Positions 34,215-44,865 of a stretch of 64,000 nt of DNA are shown piece after piece (the first letter of the stretch is position 1; every line of letters begins with the position of its first letter). The position numbers and the translations under genes are program-made. The notes beneath the pieces are model-generated. The model ran no database searches, was not told where the DNA came from, and saw only the letters and a list, made by a program, of their open reading frames with translations. The DNA lies in contig CADCXA010000012.1 of NCBI GenBank assembly GCA_902806565.1, positions 288,997 to 352,996 on the forward strand, given 5' to 3'. The DNA comes from Hypoxylon rubiginosum (lineage: Eukaryota; Ascomycota; Sordariomycetes; Xylariales; Hypoxylaceae).

Positions 34215-35654
34215 ATGGCCTCTATATCGTTGGATTCGCCGAGGCGCTCCGGCGTCAGGCTCCCAGTCCTAGCCTTCTGGCTGCTGTGGTTGGCGTTGTG
34301 CACCACTGCCCATCCTACCCGCATCTCTCCGCGCCAGGACGAAGACTCGCATTGGGTAGCAACATGGGTCTCGATGCCGCAGCTGGTCGAACCCAACAAT
34401 ATGCCGCCGTCACCGTTCGTACGTTGAGCTCTTATCCAGTAGCGCCTATAGCAAACCAGTTGAACTAAACGTAAGCTCAGTCGGGCGCCGCCGCATTCAA
34501 GGATGCAACTCTTCGCCAGACACTCCACCTGTCCATCGGTGCCGAGAAGCTACGCTTCCAGATATCTAACACCTTCGGCGGTAGCGATCTTCCTATCACG
34601 GAGGCTTCAGTAGCCCTCCCAACTGGTGGCGAAGCTGGGGTTAATGGCATCGACACGACGACATTGAAAGGTCTCACTTTCAATGGTTCCGCCTCCCTCA
34701 CGATCCCCAGAGGTCAAGTTGCCTACTCGGACCCTGTCGACTTCAAAGTTGAACCTCAGGCCATGATCACGGTCAGCCTGTATTCACAAGCTGGCCAGTC
34801 TGGAAGCAGCATTACCGGGCACCCGGGAAGCCGAACGACGTCGTGGATGCAGCAGGGAAATCGCGTGAACGTCTCGACCGTCACCGGGGCGAGCACCGCT
34901 CACTGGTACTTTCTCGCTGCCGTCGAGGCCTGGGCTCCTCAGACGACTGCTGCTCTGGTAATTCTCGGCGACAGCATCACGGATGGGCGTGGAAGCACTG
35001 ATAATGCCAATAACCGGTACGGCTGTGGAATTTCCAACCCGCCTATGCAACTTTGGCTAACGTGTTCTTAGCTGGCCCGACCTACTCCTGGCCAGGATGC
35101 AACAAGAAGGAATCACCAACATTGCTGTGTGCAACCAAGCAGCAGGCGGCAACACTGTGCTTACCGGCGGCCTAGGCCCACCTCTTATGCAGCGCTACAA
35201 GCGAGATCTTCTCACGGCCGCCGGTGTTAAGTATGCCCTCATCTTCGAAGGCGTAAATGACATCGGAGGCGCATCTACAGACTCGGGGACGCAGACGCGC
35301 ATCGGCAGCAGTCTAACGTCGTCCTTCAAGACTATAGCAGCCGATGCGAAAGCAGCCGGCTTGACAGTCTTCGGAGCAACAATCACGCCGTTTGGCGGAA
35401 ACGGGCAGAGCTACAGCAACCCAACCAGGGACCAGACGAGACAGACTGTAAACAAGTGGATTCTCGGTGGTGGGGATGGCAGCTTCGACGCGACGATCGA
35501 CTTCGCTGCGATAGTGGCTAACCCTTCGAATGCGGCCAACTTAGCTTCCCAGTACGACGGTGGTGATCATCTACATCCAAACGTAGCTGGATACCAGGCA
35601 ATCGCCGATCAGTTCCCTTTGGATATTTTTGCTGCGAATACTACAGCTGTGTAA
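34215..35654 (+). CDS. Secreted SGNH/GDSL hydrolase (esterase)
   Basis: A 440-residue protein from exons 34215-34418, 34481-35016 and 35072-35654. The N-terminal signal (VLAFWLLWLALCTTAHP, residues about 18-34) directs secretion. A beta-rich accessory portion (about 60-230) precedes the SGNH domain. Block I contains the nucleophile in LVILGDSITDGRG; block II contains the AAGGNT Gly-Asn; block III is GVNDIGG (oxyanion Asn); block V DHLHPN carries the catalytic Asp and His. All four signature residues are present, so it should be active. Relatives include extracellular acetylxylan/rhamnogalacturonan-type acetylesterases and other lipases; the substrate cannot be fixed. The second donor is GTACGG, a type seen elsewhere in this window. 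Confidence 0.87.
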
Positions 35655-37244
35655 TAGATGTATGTGCCTGATCAGCTTTAACTAGCTACCACAAAATCAT
35701 GAGGGTTCTTTTCATCGTCATAGAATTACCAGAGAGTCAAACGAAGAAAGTGGCAGTTTAAAATGCGACGCCTTGTTGTCTTATAGTTGTGCAAATATAA
35801 ATAAACCGGAAATGTGCCACTCTACCTGTCTACCTCCCTACTAGGTCAACCTATCTGCCAATCTATGTATCCCCCCCACGCCCCCCTTTTTCCCCCAGTT
35901 GTAAAACATAGGGGAGACGGAAAAAAACGTGGTTACATACCTTTGAATTGGCTCTATGAAAGTAGTTTGTATACATGGCTATAACTAATGCGAAGCTAGC
36001 TGTCGTATTTCATGGAAGAGGACATTGTGAGTAATCCCTATCGACCTCTCAGCAATAGGAAGACCTAGGGACTGATGGGAGAAGGGCCTTGGTAGGTGCT
36101 AGTAGCCTAGATATGTAAAGAACAAGCCAGATGACACAGTGTAACGAAAGCTCGAAACGGGTAGGACCTTTAAGGTCATGAATTATGAATTGCGGCAACG
36201 AGGAATGCGGGAATCTTAGAGACCTAGACATCATACGTACCGGGTATGTAGTATGATATGTAGGTATGTACATACCTATGACTGGGCCCCTGTAGGTTAT
36301 GAAGCATACTTGAAACCTATCGCCAGACTTGCTAGTATCTGTAGATATAACCGTGGCGCACCGTTATTGCCCGCGTGCGATACGCTCTGAAACAGGGCTT
36401 ACCGAGTATGCTACTGTGTCTATAAGGCCGGGTGTGAAAGTGAGTGCCTCAATACGATGAATAAAGGTCGAGGTCTTGTCTAACAAGAATTGAAGAATTA
36501 CATATTAGAGCATGGTCCCGCAAGGCTGGCATCCTTGGCGATCTAATGCTAAAGGTCTAGATCATTCTCATGTTAAACAACATCCGCTCTGCTTCCTTTT
36601 TCTCGTAAGGTCCAGAAGAAAAAAACAGAGGGAAGATGACTTTGGAGATGTGGTTACCTTGCAGGCTGGCTGGCTGGCTGGCATATCTCAGGTAGCTACA
36701 TATTGGTACGGTTATATACAATACCTTATGTACTTACATATATATGTATTTATACTAGGTAGGCGCCCCACCCCGACCCCCTTCCCCATTGTCGGGTCCT
36801 TGTCTTAAACAATTCTATCGCAGTCCCCCCCGTAAGCGGCTGATCGACGACCGAAGGACGAAGGAAACCAGCTGCCAGCCACACGAAACCAAGATTTCAT
36901 TTCCAATTCCCAACTACCTAGGTATCATTCCTATCTTCGTCATTCCCCGCCAAACCTCCCCCGACCGTTTCCAGGACCGTCGCTGTGGCTCTGGATTCTC
37001 TGGATTCTCAGCTCAGCTTGCGAGACCTGGCCAGCCTTTTTTTGTTTTGTTTTGTTTTGTTCTTGTTTTTCTTCTTTTTATAAATCCTTTCCTTGTTAAA
37101 CATTTAATCGTCATCCGTAGCCAACTTCGTCGACAGCTATTGGTTGGTACTGCCTTTCAAGTCTGGTGCCCTGTGCCATTTTGTCCTTTATATGCATTTG
37201 CTTTCCTTTTCCATCCACCTCCTTTACGACATCTAAGCGGGACC
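35655..37244. other. Long intergenic / 5' leader
   Basis: 1.6 kb with no supported gene. C-runs near 35,872-35,888; a five-unit GGCT repeat at about 36,665-36,682; GTTTT repeat at about 37,041-37,061. The last 400 bp are pyrimidine-rich and probably the 5' leader of the next gene. Confidence 0.45.
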
Positions 37245-38415
37245 ATGTTCGAGCCTCACTGGCCGGAGCTCACGCGGAAGCGCCCGAGGGAGGATGAGGG
37301 GGAAGATGGTGGTGATGGCCAAACTACTGTGGGAGAAGCTATGAATGGGACTATGAGCTTCACTGAACATCGAAATGTCAGTCAGTACTTGAATCCATGA
37401 TTTGGCTTACATCTAGCGCTCATATCCACTCGGTATCACACTGCGCCAGCATCGTGTGTCGAGTAATACGCATGATAAGCACTACGGCTAACCTGACTCC
37501 AAAATATAGAAACGACTGCAGTCTCTTCCGCTACGTACTTCCCCGACCCAGAAGCGATGGTCAGGACCACCCGGCTTTTCGGCTGGCACCACTGCCGTTG
37601 CTCCTCCCACCACCATTACCCCGACCGACTCCGACTCAGAGGACGTGCAATTTCGGCAACCATCGAATGCGCCCATGGACGTGGATAGGGACACCGACAT
37701 GATGGTTGACTGTTCGTCCGGCCATACCCAACCCGGTCAGCTTCAGCCGAATTCTCTCGATGCCAGCATTACCGGACGAATGCCCACCCCTATTCACTGC
37801 TCCTTTGCCGCGCAGGTGCGAGGAAACAATTGGAGTTCTATGAACGAGACGATGCATGCGGCAAATCGGCCGGCCGGTGCTGCGATACTAGATGACGGTA
37901 CCGGGTTTGCGCAACCCAGGCCATTCCCCCCGAGACATGATACCTCTTCGGTCCCTCGATCCCTAACAGGTACCGCCGAATGGTCTATAGTTCAGAACCG
38001 ACGTCTTCCGTCTCCTATAAGTGAAAGCGGTGGCGAAGATACCCCGACAAGTCCGGGCATGGTGCTGGACTCGCTTTTGCCCCTTACTTCTCATCTTCAG
38101 AGGCCATACCTGCCTCATATGCCCCATTCAACAAACCCCCATGCCACGGCTATTCATCCCAACATACATACCGTCCCCCCTGCCCCCGACAGCGACGCTG
38201 GCATGATGGATGCCGACAGCCCCTCATCCCCTTCGTCGGCGCCTGCTACCCCGTCGCCGAGAGGCAAGTTTGGCCACTCGCGTAGCAAACATACCCTCAA
38301 TTCCTGGACTCTCCAGCCCGGCATGAAGAAGTCGTTCAGTATAGGTTACCGAGCCGACTGCGAGAAATGCCGCTTGAAGATACCTGGCCATTTCAACCAT
38401 ATTATTATCTCCTAG
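37245..38415 (+). CDS. Conserved fungal protein with Cys-containing C-terminal motif (unknown function)
   Basis: A 345-residue protein from exons 37245-37376 and 37510-38415 (133-bp phase-0 intron, GTCAGT donor, CTAACCTGAC branch region). It begins MFEPHWPELTRKRPREDEGE, a bipartite nuclear-signal-like basic/acidic start. Residues 50-300 are disordered, rich in Pro, Ser and Thr, with many SP/TP sites. The last 30 residues look folded and conserved: MKKSFSIGYRADCEKCR followed by LKIPGHFNHIII, with a C-x2-C pair that could be half of a metal site. Together this suggests a nuclear regulatory protein, perhaps cell-cycle phosphorylated. I do not recognise the family and assign no activity. Confidence 0.7.
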
Positions 38416-39568
38416 CACGAGTTCGAGGAGTTCCCACGCGTCTGGCTTGATAGTAATTACGATAGGCGCCAATACCATAGACGACCAGATGGTGATGCAG
38501 ATACCCTAGAATGGGATGAGAAAAGAAATGGACTGTTAGTGGAGATAATTTTTTCCCGGCCTTCCAGTGTAGGAGCTTGCAACCCTATAGGCATGTCTGG
38601 TATTCCGAGGTTTCCATGAGCTCTTGCGCGATCCTGGTTTACTTTAGACCTTGTCCGCGACCCTGTTACTTCGTCGGTACAATGGATAAGCATTCAACCT
38701 TCCCAGTGGGCTCCGTGGCGTGGAAGTTTTCGATTTTACAGCCATCCGAAGGCGCTCACGACGCAAACGCGCCGACAAAACCGTGTCACTGCGAAGACAC
38801 AGCGTGATCCCCCTCCCCCTTTTACTAAATAAAAAAAGGGCCAAATTTTTGTTTTATGGCGGTCGGATGGGTGGCATAGGTTCGTCCAGGGGTGCCGACA
38901 CGTTCGCTATATTTACAACCGGAACACGGTCGTTCTAGCTTTTTATCGCTGACTCTAAGAGAGGCCATAGCCACTTACTGAAGGGGTGACGGTTGAGGAT
39001 TAGGTGCCCAAAATTTCGGTCGTCAGCTTTACGCTGTTTTTCATTGACCTTGGTAATAAACGTTGCTATCAACGGCGTTCAAAGGTAGGGAGCGCCGCGA
39101 TCCAGCTGAAGACACCCTCAGCAATATCGGAGTTTTTGTAGACCAATAGTGTCACCATTATAACTCCTATTACTACTGTTATTACTACTCCAAGGAGTAG
39201 AGAAAGAAATGACATTTCAGCGCACGTGTGAATGTATGTACAGAAATGAGCATGTTTAAGATGATGGCAAATTCCAACTCGATACCTTGTTATAGAGTTG
39301 CGAAATTGAGAGATAGAACTCATGTGATAAGACGAATATACCAAATATTTTGTTTAACTATGTGCTTAGTATACTAGATATAGTTTCACGTCTGTCCTAC
39401 AATTACGGTACAGCAATTTCTGTCATCCCAGGGTCTGTTAGCCTTGAACAGCGTCTGTTCTGAACGTCGTTGCAGCCCGTAGAGTTAGTTAGCCCACGGG
39501 GCCTTCATCATCACCCTCGGCCTTTCTCCGACTCCTTGATAGGTAATAGCCTCATGATAACGTCGCTA
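38416..39568. other. Intergenic between convergent genes
   Basis: 1.15 kb; the only candidate is the small reading frame at 39,069-39,215 described separately. Confidence 0.45.
39069..39215 (-). CDS. Candidate 48-residue single-pass membrane micropeptide
   Basis: From ATG 39,215 the frame gives MSFLSLLLGVVITVVIGVIM, then a charged/aromatic tail ending PTFERR. It is one hydrophobic helix of about 22 residues followed by a polar C-terminus, too short for most gene callers. The upstream in-frame ATGs (to 39,344) add an implausible segment. The hydrophobicity could be chance in T-rich DNA. Low confidence. Confidence 0.25.
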   Translation of the reverse strand: MSFLSLLLGVVITVVIGVIMVTLLVYKNSDIAEGVFSWIAALPTFERR

Positions 39569-40578
39569 CTACCACCATCCTCTTCTCTTGCTTTCGCCGT
39601 TACTCTGATTCTCGCCCGACCCGACCTGATCCAGAGATCCTCCCTTCCTTTGGTTCTCCCGCTCCTGCTCAAAAGCCGATTTTGCCTTGTCCTTTAGTAC
39701 CTGCCGCGACTCGCCAACCACCTTAGAGATGCCGGAGCGTGAGGGCAGACCTGACGTCTCAGCCGCCGCTTCCTCTTCGAAATTGAGCGTCTCTTCCTCC
39801 TTTAACCCGCCAAACAGCCACGCCGTGAATCCTTTCTTCTTGGGCCGCTCTACCTCTTCTGCGGCTGACATGCTGCTCTCGGTCATGGCCTCGCCAGGCC
39901 AGACGCTCCTCTCGGTGCCCTCTACCGCCGGTGCTTCCGCCACGGGTTTCGGTACGGACAGCAGAGGCGGCAGGCTCATACCGGACTGTCGAGCCTTGGC
40001 TTCAGCTTCCTCCACCAGCGCTACCTGCTCGTCGGATGCCGTGCCCGTCATGTACGCAAGGCGCGCAGCCTCCAGGCTGTCGGCCCTAAGCTGCTTCTGC
40101 AAGGCGAAGAATTCGTTACGGCGCTTGCGGTTGTACACCATCATGTCGGCCGTCGCGTAGAGCGTTACGAAAAGTGCAAGGCCTATTCATCAGGTCAGTA
40201 TACAGAAACAAAGTAGAGAAGTGCCAAGGGGAAAGACGTACCGCTGAATCCGATCAAGCCCAGGACGGTGAATTTATGGGCGGCATCGAAGTACCTCCTG
40301 GATACGTTAACGACGCGGTCGAAGCGCGACGTCTCATGTTTCCTTGCTGCGAGATGCGCAGCCCGTAGGCGGCGCACACGTTCTTCGATGGTTTCGGGCG
40401 ATGAGGGGCCAGGCATACCCGGCGCATTGGTCCGGTTATGCGATGGCCGTGGCGAGGCCTGGGGCGGAGATGAGGTAGCGGACGAAGGCGTGGATGGTGC
40501 CTTGGCTTTTGCATGCGGCGTATTAGACGTAAATCGCGTGGCGTCGGCGACGCTCCGCGGGCTGTAGTCTATCGTCAT
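39569..40578 (-). CDS. COX14-like mitochondrial inner-membrane protein
   Basis: A 316-residue protein from exons 40578-40242 and 40182-39569 (59-bp intron). The N-terminal 60 residues are disordered, Ser/Pro-rich. A basic helix (ERVRRLRAAHLAARKHE) precedes SRFDRVVNVSRRYFDAAHKF, which leads into one transmembrane segment (TVLGLIGFSGLALFVTLYAT) and DMMVYNRKRRNEFF. The 'D/HR-x-TVL..G' start of the membrane helix and its basic flanks resemble yeast Cox14, a small inner-membrane protein that couples Cox1 synthesis to cytochrome oxidase assembly with Mss51. Fungal members of this family carry long soluble extensions like the acidic, Lys-rich C-terminal half here. Family assignment is tentative; a single-pass mitochondrial-type membrane protein is well supported. 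Confidence 0.65.
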
Positions 40579-41278
40579 TACGAGTATGCGTGTGTATATG
40601 AGAGATACCGAGCCGAGATTGACGTTAGGTGGGTTAGTTTAAGGGACGGGGAGGGGCGGAATAGGTGTACCGAGTAAGCTGTTACATTTGCTCTTACTTT
40701 TCGTCGTTGTTGAATAAAATTTTGGTGTTCAACACCATCTTTCGTCGGATTAGTTAAAAGCTGCTAGAGCTTTGACGGGATATCCATTGCAAACCAGCGG
40801 GCTTAATTGGACCAATGACATAAGGCATTCGGTTTTTTTATAAGTCTTGTTTAAATATGGTTTAAATACGTATCCGATACCTGCATATCCCCAGCTATCT
40901 ACATGTACATAGGAAAATACATTATCAGCATTATACACCTCCAGGGCTCTTATAGATATCCTCAATTATGTAGGTACATATAAAGCTGTGCTATTCGTAA
41001 AGCGTAAAAGTCCCTTATTCATAGTGTTCACAGAGTGCTCTTTTAGGTAGCTGGCAAATCCATCTACCAGACCGTCGCATTAGGACTAAAAGACATCGCC
41101 GCGATAGAGAATACGCCTTTTTAAACATACCTGGCCGCCACATCTAATAAATAATATCTACCTCACGTACCTTACATACGGAGGCGAACGACACAAGTCA
41201 TATATTCTTCTAGCTAGTTGTTATCACCCTTCTTCTCGAATAGAAAGCTAAGACTTGAGTAGCCCATGACGCTTGATT
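40579..41278. other. Intergenic
   Basis: 700 bp upstream of the COX14-like gene and downstream of the cupin gene. Nothing recognised. Confidence 0.5.
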
Positions 41279-42055
41279 TTAGTCGTCATTCCCACTCGGC
41301 AGAAGCCCCTCGGTGCCTTTTCCGTAGTCTTCCCCGAGCTTCTTCCCATTGATGACCAAGGGCTTCATGTCTTGCAGCACGAAAACCATTCTGGCCCAGC
41401 TGGTTGTGCTTGGGTTGCGCCAGGCGTGCATCGTGGCTCGCTGAACGGCGATGTCCCCCCGCTTCAGCGCGACAGTCTCGCCGCCATCCAATTTCATCTC
41501 GATCTCACCTTCAACCAAGATCCCATAATCTAGGGATTTGGTTCTATGCATCAGACACTCGTATTGCGGCGCGAAGTCGACCATGCGACACACAACTCCT
41601 CCCTTAGTTGCCAGCCCGAGATTGCCGCCGGCCATCATGTCGTCGTGAAACTTCACATCGGCGTTCTCGTTCAAGTCTGCCGGAAACGAATTTGTATATA
41701 TTTGGTTGAAGAACACTGTAATAGCAGGTTAATAGCAAGTTCATAGCAGGTATCAGTATCTGCGTCGGATTCTATGGGAAGACCTTTCTCAGATCTTACA
41801 AGATCGTAGTATGGAGTGCATTCACGCGGGATATTTCATAGCCTGCCTAAAGCAAGGGAGAAATGGGAGAGACATACTATCACCGGAATCAAACATTTTG
41901 TAGGTTGCCGGTCTCTCCGAGTACACAACCGCTTGGCCCTCATCGTTATGCCCCGTCAGGTATGTGGTGGTGCTAGGGAGGTTTGTAACAGACTGCGGAG
42001 ACGGCTCCTTTTGCGAGTTTACGGCGTTGTTGGAGGTGCCATGGGTGGACGACAT
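41279..42055 (-). CDS. Cupin-domain protein
   Basis: A 204-residue protein from exons 42055-41878 and 41715-41279 (162-bp intron, GTATGT donor). The N-terminal 50 residues are polar; the rest is one small-barrel cupin: CLMHRTKSLDYGILVEGEIE (motif 1, His and Glu positions) and LKRGDIAVQRATMHAWRN (motif 2, Gly-Asp and His). At least three metal-ligand positions (His, Glu, His) are present, so a mononuclear metal site is likely. Such small fungal cupins occur as enzymes (decarboxylases, dioxygenases, isomerases) or accessory proteins in secondary-metabolite clusters. It is the first of four same-strand genes (cupin, RTA1-like, Zn2Cys6, secreted protein) spread over 7 kb. The specific reaction is unknown. 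Confidence 0.85.
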
Positions 42056-42481
42056 GTTGGCAAGTTACGTTAAACTCACTGCTGTGGGATGGCGCGAAAT
42101 AGATAGATTTGTTCCCAGATGTTTGGGAGCCCCTCCGGAAGAGTCGTGGATTCGCGTCCGGACTATAAAAGAATTTGGGAGGGTCGGAGTTGATAAGTTA
42201 CTATGCGGGCTACGGGCTACGGGCTACGATGAGGGGGCACGGGACATCATAGGAACGATCTAAGCCGCCGGCTAACTCGTTGGGGAGATCCGTTACAGGT
42301 GCCAAACAGCCTGACAGCCGGTGTACGCCACCAAAGCGGAATACGGGTATAATGAAGAACGCTACGAATCTATCAGTTATCAGCTACTCCAGAATACTTC
42401 GATCCAACAGGTTTCACCATCATGAGGTTCGCTGGCAACGTAGTCTTATCTCCCTCCCAATAATTAGTGGCCACCATGTTG
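42056..42481. promoter_or_regulatory. Cupin promoter / intergenic
   Basis: 426 bp. A three-unit GGGCTAC tandem repeat lies at about 42,207-42,228, roughly 155 bp upstream of the cupin start. Confidence 0.4.
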
Positions 42482-43996
42482 TTAGTTGGAATTTATTGCC
42501 GTGAGTGTCCTCATCTCTTCCTGCTCTGATTCATCCAGCTTCCGAAATTCTTTCCTCCTCCGGAAGATTCCCGTGCACGTCGTAAAAAATCCAGGCATCT
42601 CGCTCTCCGGACCGGATAGAACTGACCCCGGGTGGATGATATTAAAAGTGAAAATCGCCAGCAACATCGGTGTCGCCTCAAGTACATAAAAATATGTCTC
42701 GTTAGTTAATAAGGGATTTGACACACCAGTAGATCCAGACGAGAACTCTACTAGTCGAAATACGATACGGATCTTCATAGTCTTGTTAGCGACTAAGCCA
42801 CCTGACGATCGTTCGGGCTCTTACTGTAATGCATGTCAAGGACGCATATAGCACGAACAGCAAGGGACGCCACGAACCGAAGGGGGCGCAACCGGATCTC
42901 CAGCTTGCTCGCGATTCTCTCTCAGTATCTCCTAGCTTGTGCATTTCTACCTGAAATTTAAATGCAAAAACAACGAAGATAGCGATGAAGAGCTGCTGTA
43001 AACCGATACCGCCCATATATATGTGAATAGCTCGTAACTGCTCGTCGGCTGGCGCTGTTGGCCCGGCCATCGAACCACCTACAAGCTGTATTAGGAATGC
43101 AACAAAGTCTGTTATTAAGTTGTCAATAGATGGCGGGCATCAGAAATCACCAGACCGATGTGACTAGGTAAGTTCCGGAGGATGCGTAGGGGATCGTACC
43201 GAAGGTAACGAATGCCGCGGCCAGCGTTGGCGCCGGTATGTTGAGCACTTTATGTGAAGGGACGAAGAAATAAATCATCCGACCAAGGACCATATAGTCG
43301 AACGCGTTTACCCCTGTAGCGAAGTATTAGGAGCCAGGCTGGCCACACATTCGAGGGGGTATCATCACTTACACAACGGCGAGAGCAGGATGAAGATCTG
43401 GAACACCAAGTATATACCCGTGTTCTGCTGGTGGCGGGTGCTGACGGTGCGGAATAAATAGGCCATTGTTTCCCAAGCACTCGCCATGACGATGACCCAG
43501 CAAAACCTCTATTTCGTGGTATTAGCATCATACACCCGAACAGTAATCATGGGGGGGGGGGGATATATGTCACCTTTCTGTAAGCTATTGCTTGGTAGAG
43601 ATGGGCCAGCGTCAATAAACCGAAGAGGAGAGTGAAGGCCAATGCTGCCGAGAAGCTTGGGTAATAATCCCAGAGTGCATTGCATGTGCCCGGAGGTAGG
43701 TATCCGTTCTGATCCGGCTCGATGGTCTGGGTGCACGTTGGCAGTACAATGTCGATCGTTTTTGCAGGTACGGTAGCATGGTCGTTGGTGAAGCCGTTGA
43801 CAGTGATATGTTGCGTAGTCAGAAAGTCCACCCCCGTAGGCGTTGGACCGCTCGTCACCGCGGCTGTAGCTTGCCTAATCGCCTCTTGGAGGGTCTTGGT
43901 CAACCCTTCGATGCCCAGCAGTGAAGTTGGTGTAGCCATGGGTATGTTATGTTGAGAGAGAACGATGTTCAGCAATGGTAGAATGAGGAGGATCAA
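42482..43996 (-). CDS. RTA1-like seven-transmembrane protein
   Basis: Five exons on the minus strand: 43996 (or ATG 43,939) to 43574, 43508-43373, 43313-43200, 43108-42825 and 42772-42482, giving 415 (or 396) residues. Splicing restores the RTA1 signatures: YYPSFSAALAFTLLFGLLTL (TM1); WVIVMASAWETMAYLFRTVS; LLSPLWVNAFDYMVLGRMIY across a splice; DFVAFLIQLVGGSMAG; ITIRIVFRLVEFSSG across the last splice; and IFTFNIIHPGSVL. A Ser/Thr-rich N-terminal domain with a possible Cys pair precedes TM1. RTA1/RSB1-type proteins of fungi are plasma-membrane or organellar proteins linked to resistance to aminocholesterol drugs and to sphingoid-base or lipid export. The start at 43,939 (MATPTSLL) avoids a doubtful upstream hydrophobic leader; the upstream ATG is possible if that leader is a signal peptide. 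Confidence 0.87.
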
Positions 43997-44764
43997 GATG
44001 TATAATGGAATTTGTAGGTACTTTATGATTATCTCTAATCTTATACTGGCTGGATTTGATGTCCTTTTAATACATAGGCTTCCCCCCCCTTCCTTTGTCG
44101 TTGCCGTATGTCTAGCACCTGGTTACCCAGGTAGCTATGTCAATGGATCGTGGCTTGTCTAACCCCTGAATAGTTCCATAGTCCGAGCCGACCAATCAGC
44201 AAGCCAGGCGGATTACTAAATTATCATCAGCTCCGCCTCAAGGGACTGCGTGCTTAGGGTTGTTAGATGGTGACTGATCTGATAGATCCGCTATATTCAC
44301 CACACTCCGTGTATGGTCGTCGAAAACCATAAAAGTGAAACCGTTTCCAATGATAGAACATGTATCAGCAAATCGAGTTTTTATAGCTGATACATATGCG
44401 GCGAGCCGCGCGTAGTTGCATATGAAAATAGGTTTATATAGTATATATATACCTATCAACTTCTCTTTATTTCATTAGTACTGCCACAATTTCACCGGCC
44501 AATCAGATACTTAGAATCGCCCCGCACTTTTCGACGTTTTCCTTTGCGGTTCTATCGCAACAGGGTCTATAAAAGTGCAAATGGTATCAAAAGGTCACGC
44601 AAAACGAGCTCTATCGAATGGTACTAATTATTACTCTTTTTAAGAGGTAGTGAAAAAGATCAATTGATTCTACGAAGAATTCATCGGACGTGCGCTGATG
44701 TGTGGCTAGCCAATCAGAGCCTTGAAAGCTCAGACTCATGTGTGGCTGACCCCCCCCCCCTATC
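43997..44764. promoter_or_regulatory. RTA1 upstream region with three CCAATCAG boxes
   Basis: CCAATCAG occurs on the plus strand at 44,192-44,199, 44,499-44,506 and 44,710-44,717, upstream of the minus-strand RTA1-like gene. CCAAT is bound by the Hap/CBC complex in fungi. The element is 8 bp, so three in about 530 bp is more than chance would usually give. An 11-base C-run lies at 44,750-44,760. A regulatory role is inference. Confidence 0.4.
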
Positions 44765-44793
44765 TCCCGGCCGAAGGACGGGTCACGCAGCTA
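44765..44793. repeat. 29-bp element shared, inverted, with the edge of the AT-rich block
   Basis: Reads TCCCGGCCGAAGGACGGGTC then ACGCAGCTA. The reverse complement recurs at 55,251-55,279 with one C/T difference. It is flanked by TA on its outer side in both places, as a Tc1/mariner-type terminal inverted repeat at a TA target would be. Probably a relic end of a transposon. No transposase is visible here. Confidence 0.6.
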
Positions 44794-44865
44794 GTATATA
44801 TATATATGTAACATCCATATTCTACCTACATTTCCATACCCGTGAAAAGAGTATACATTATAACG

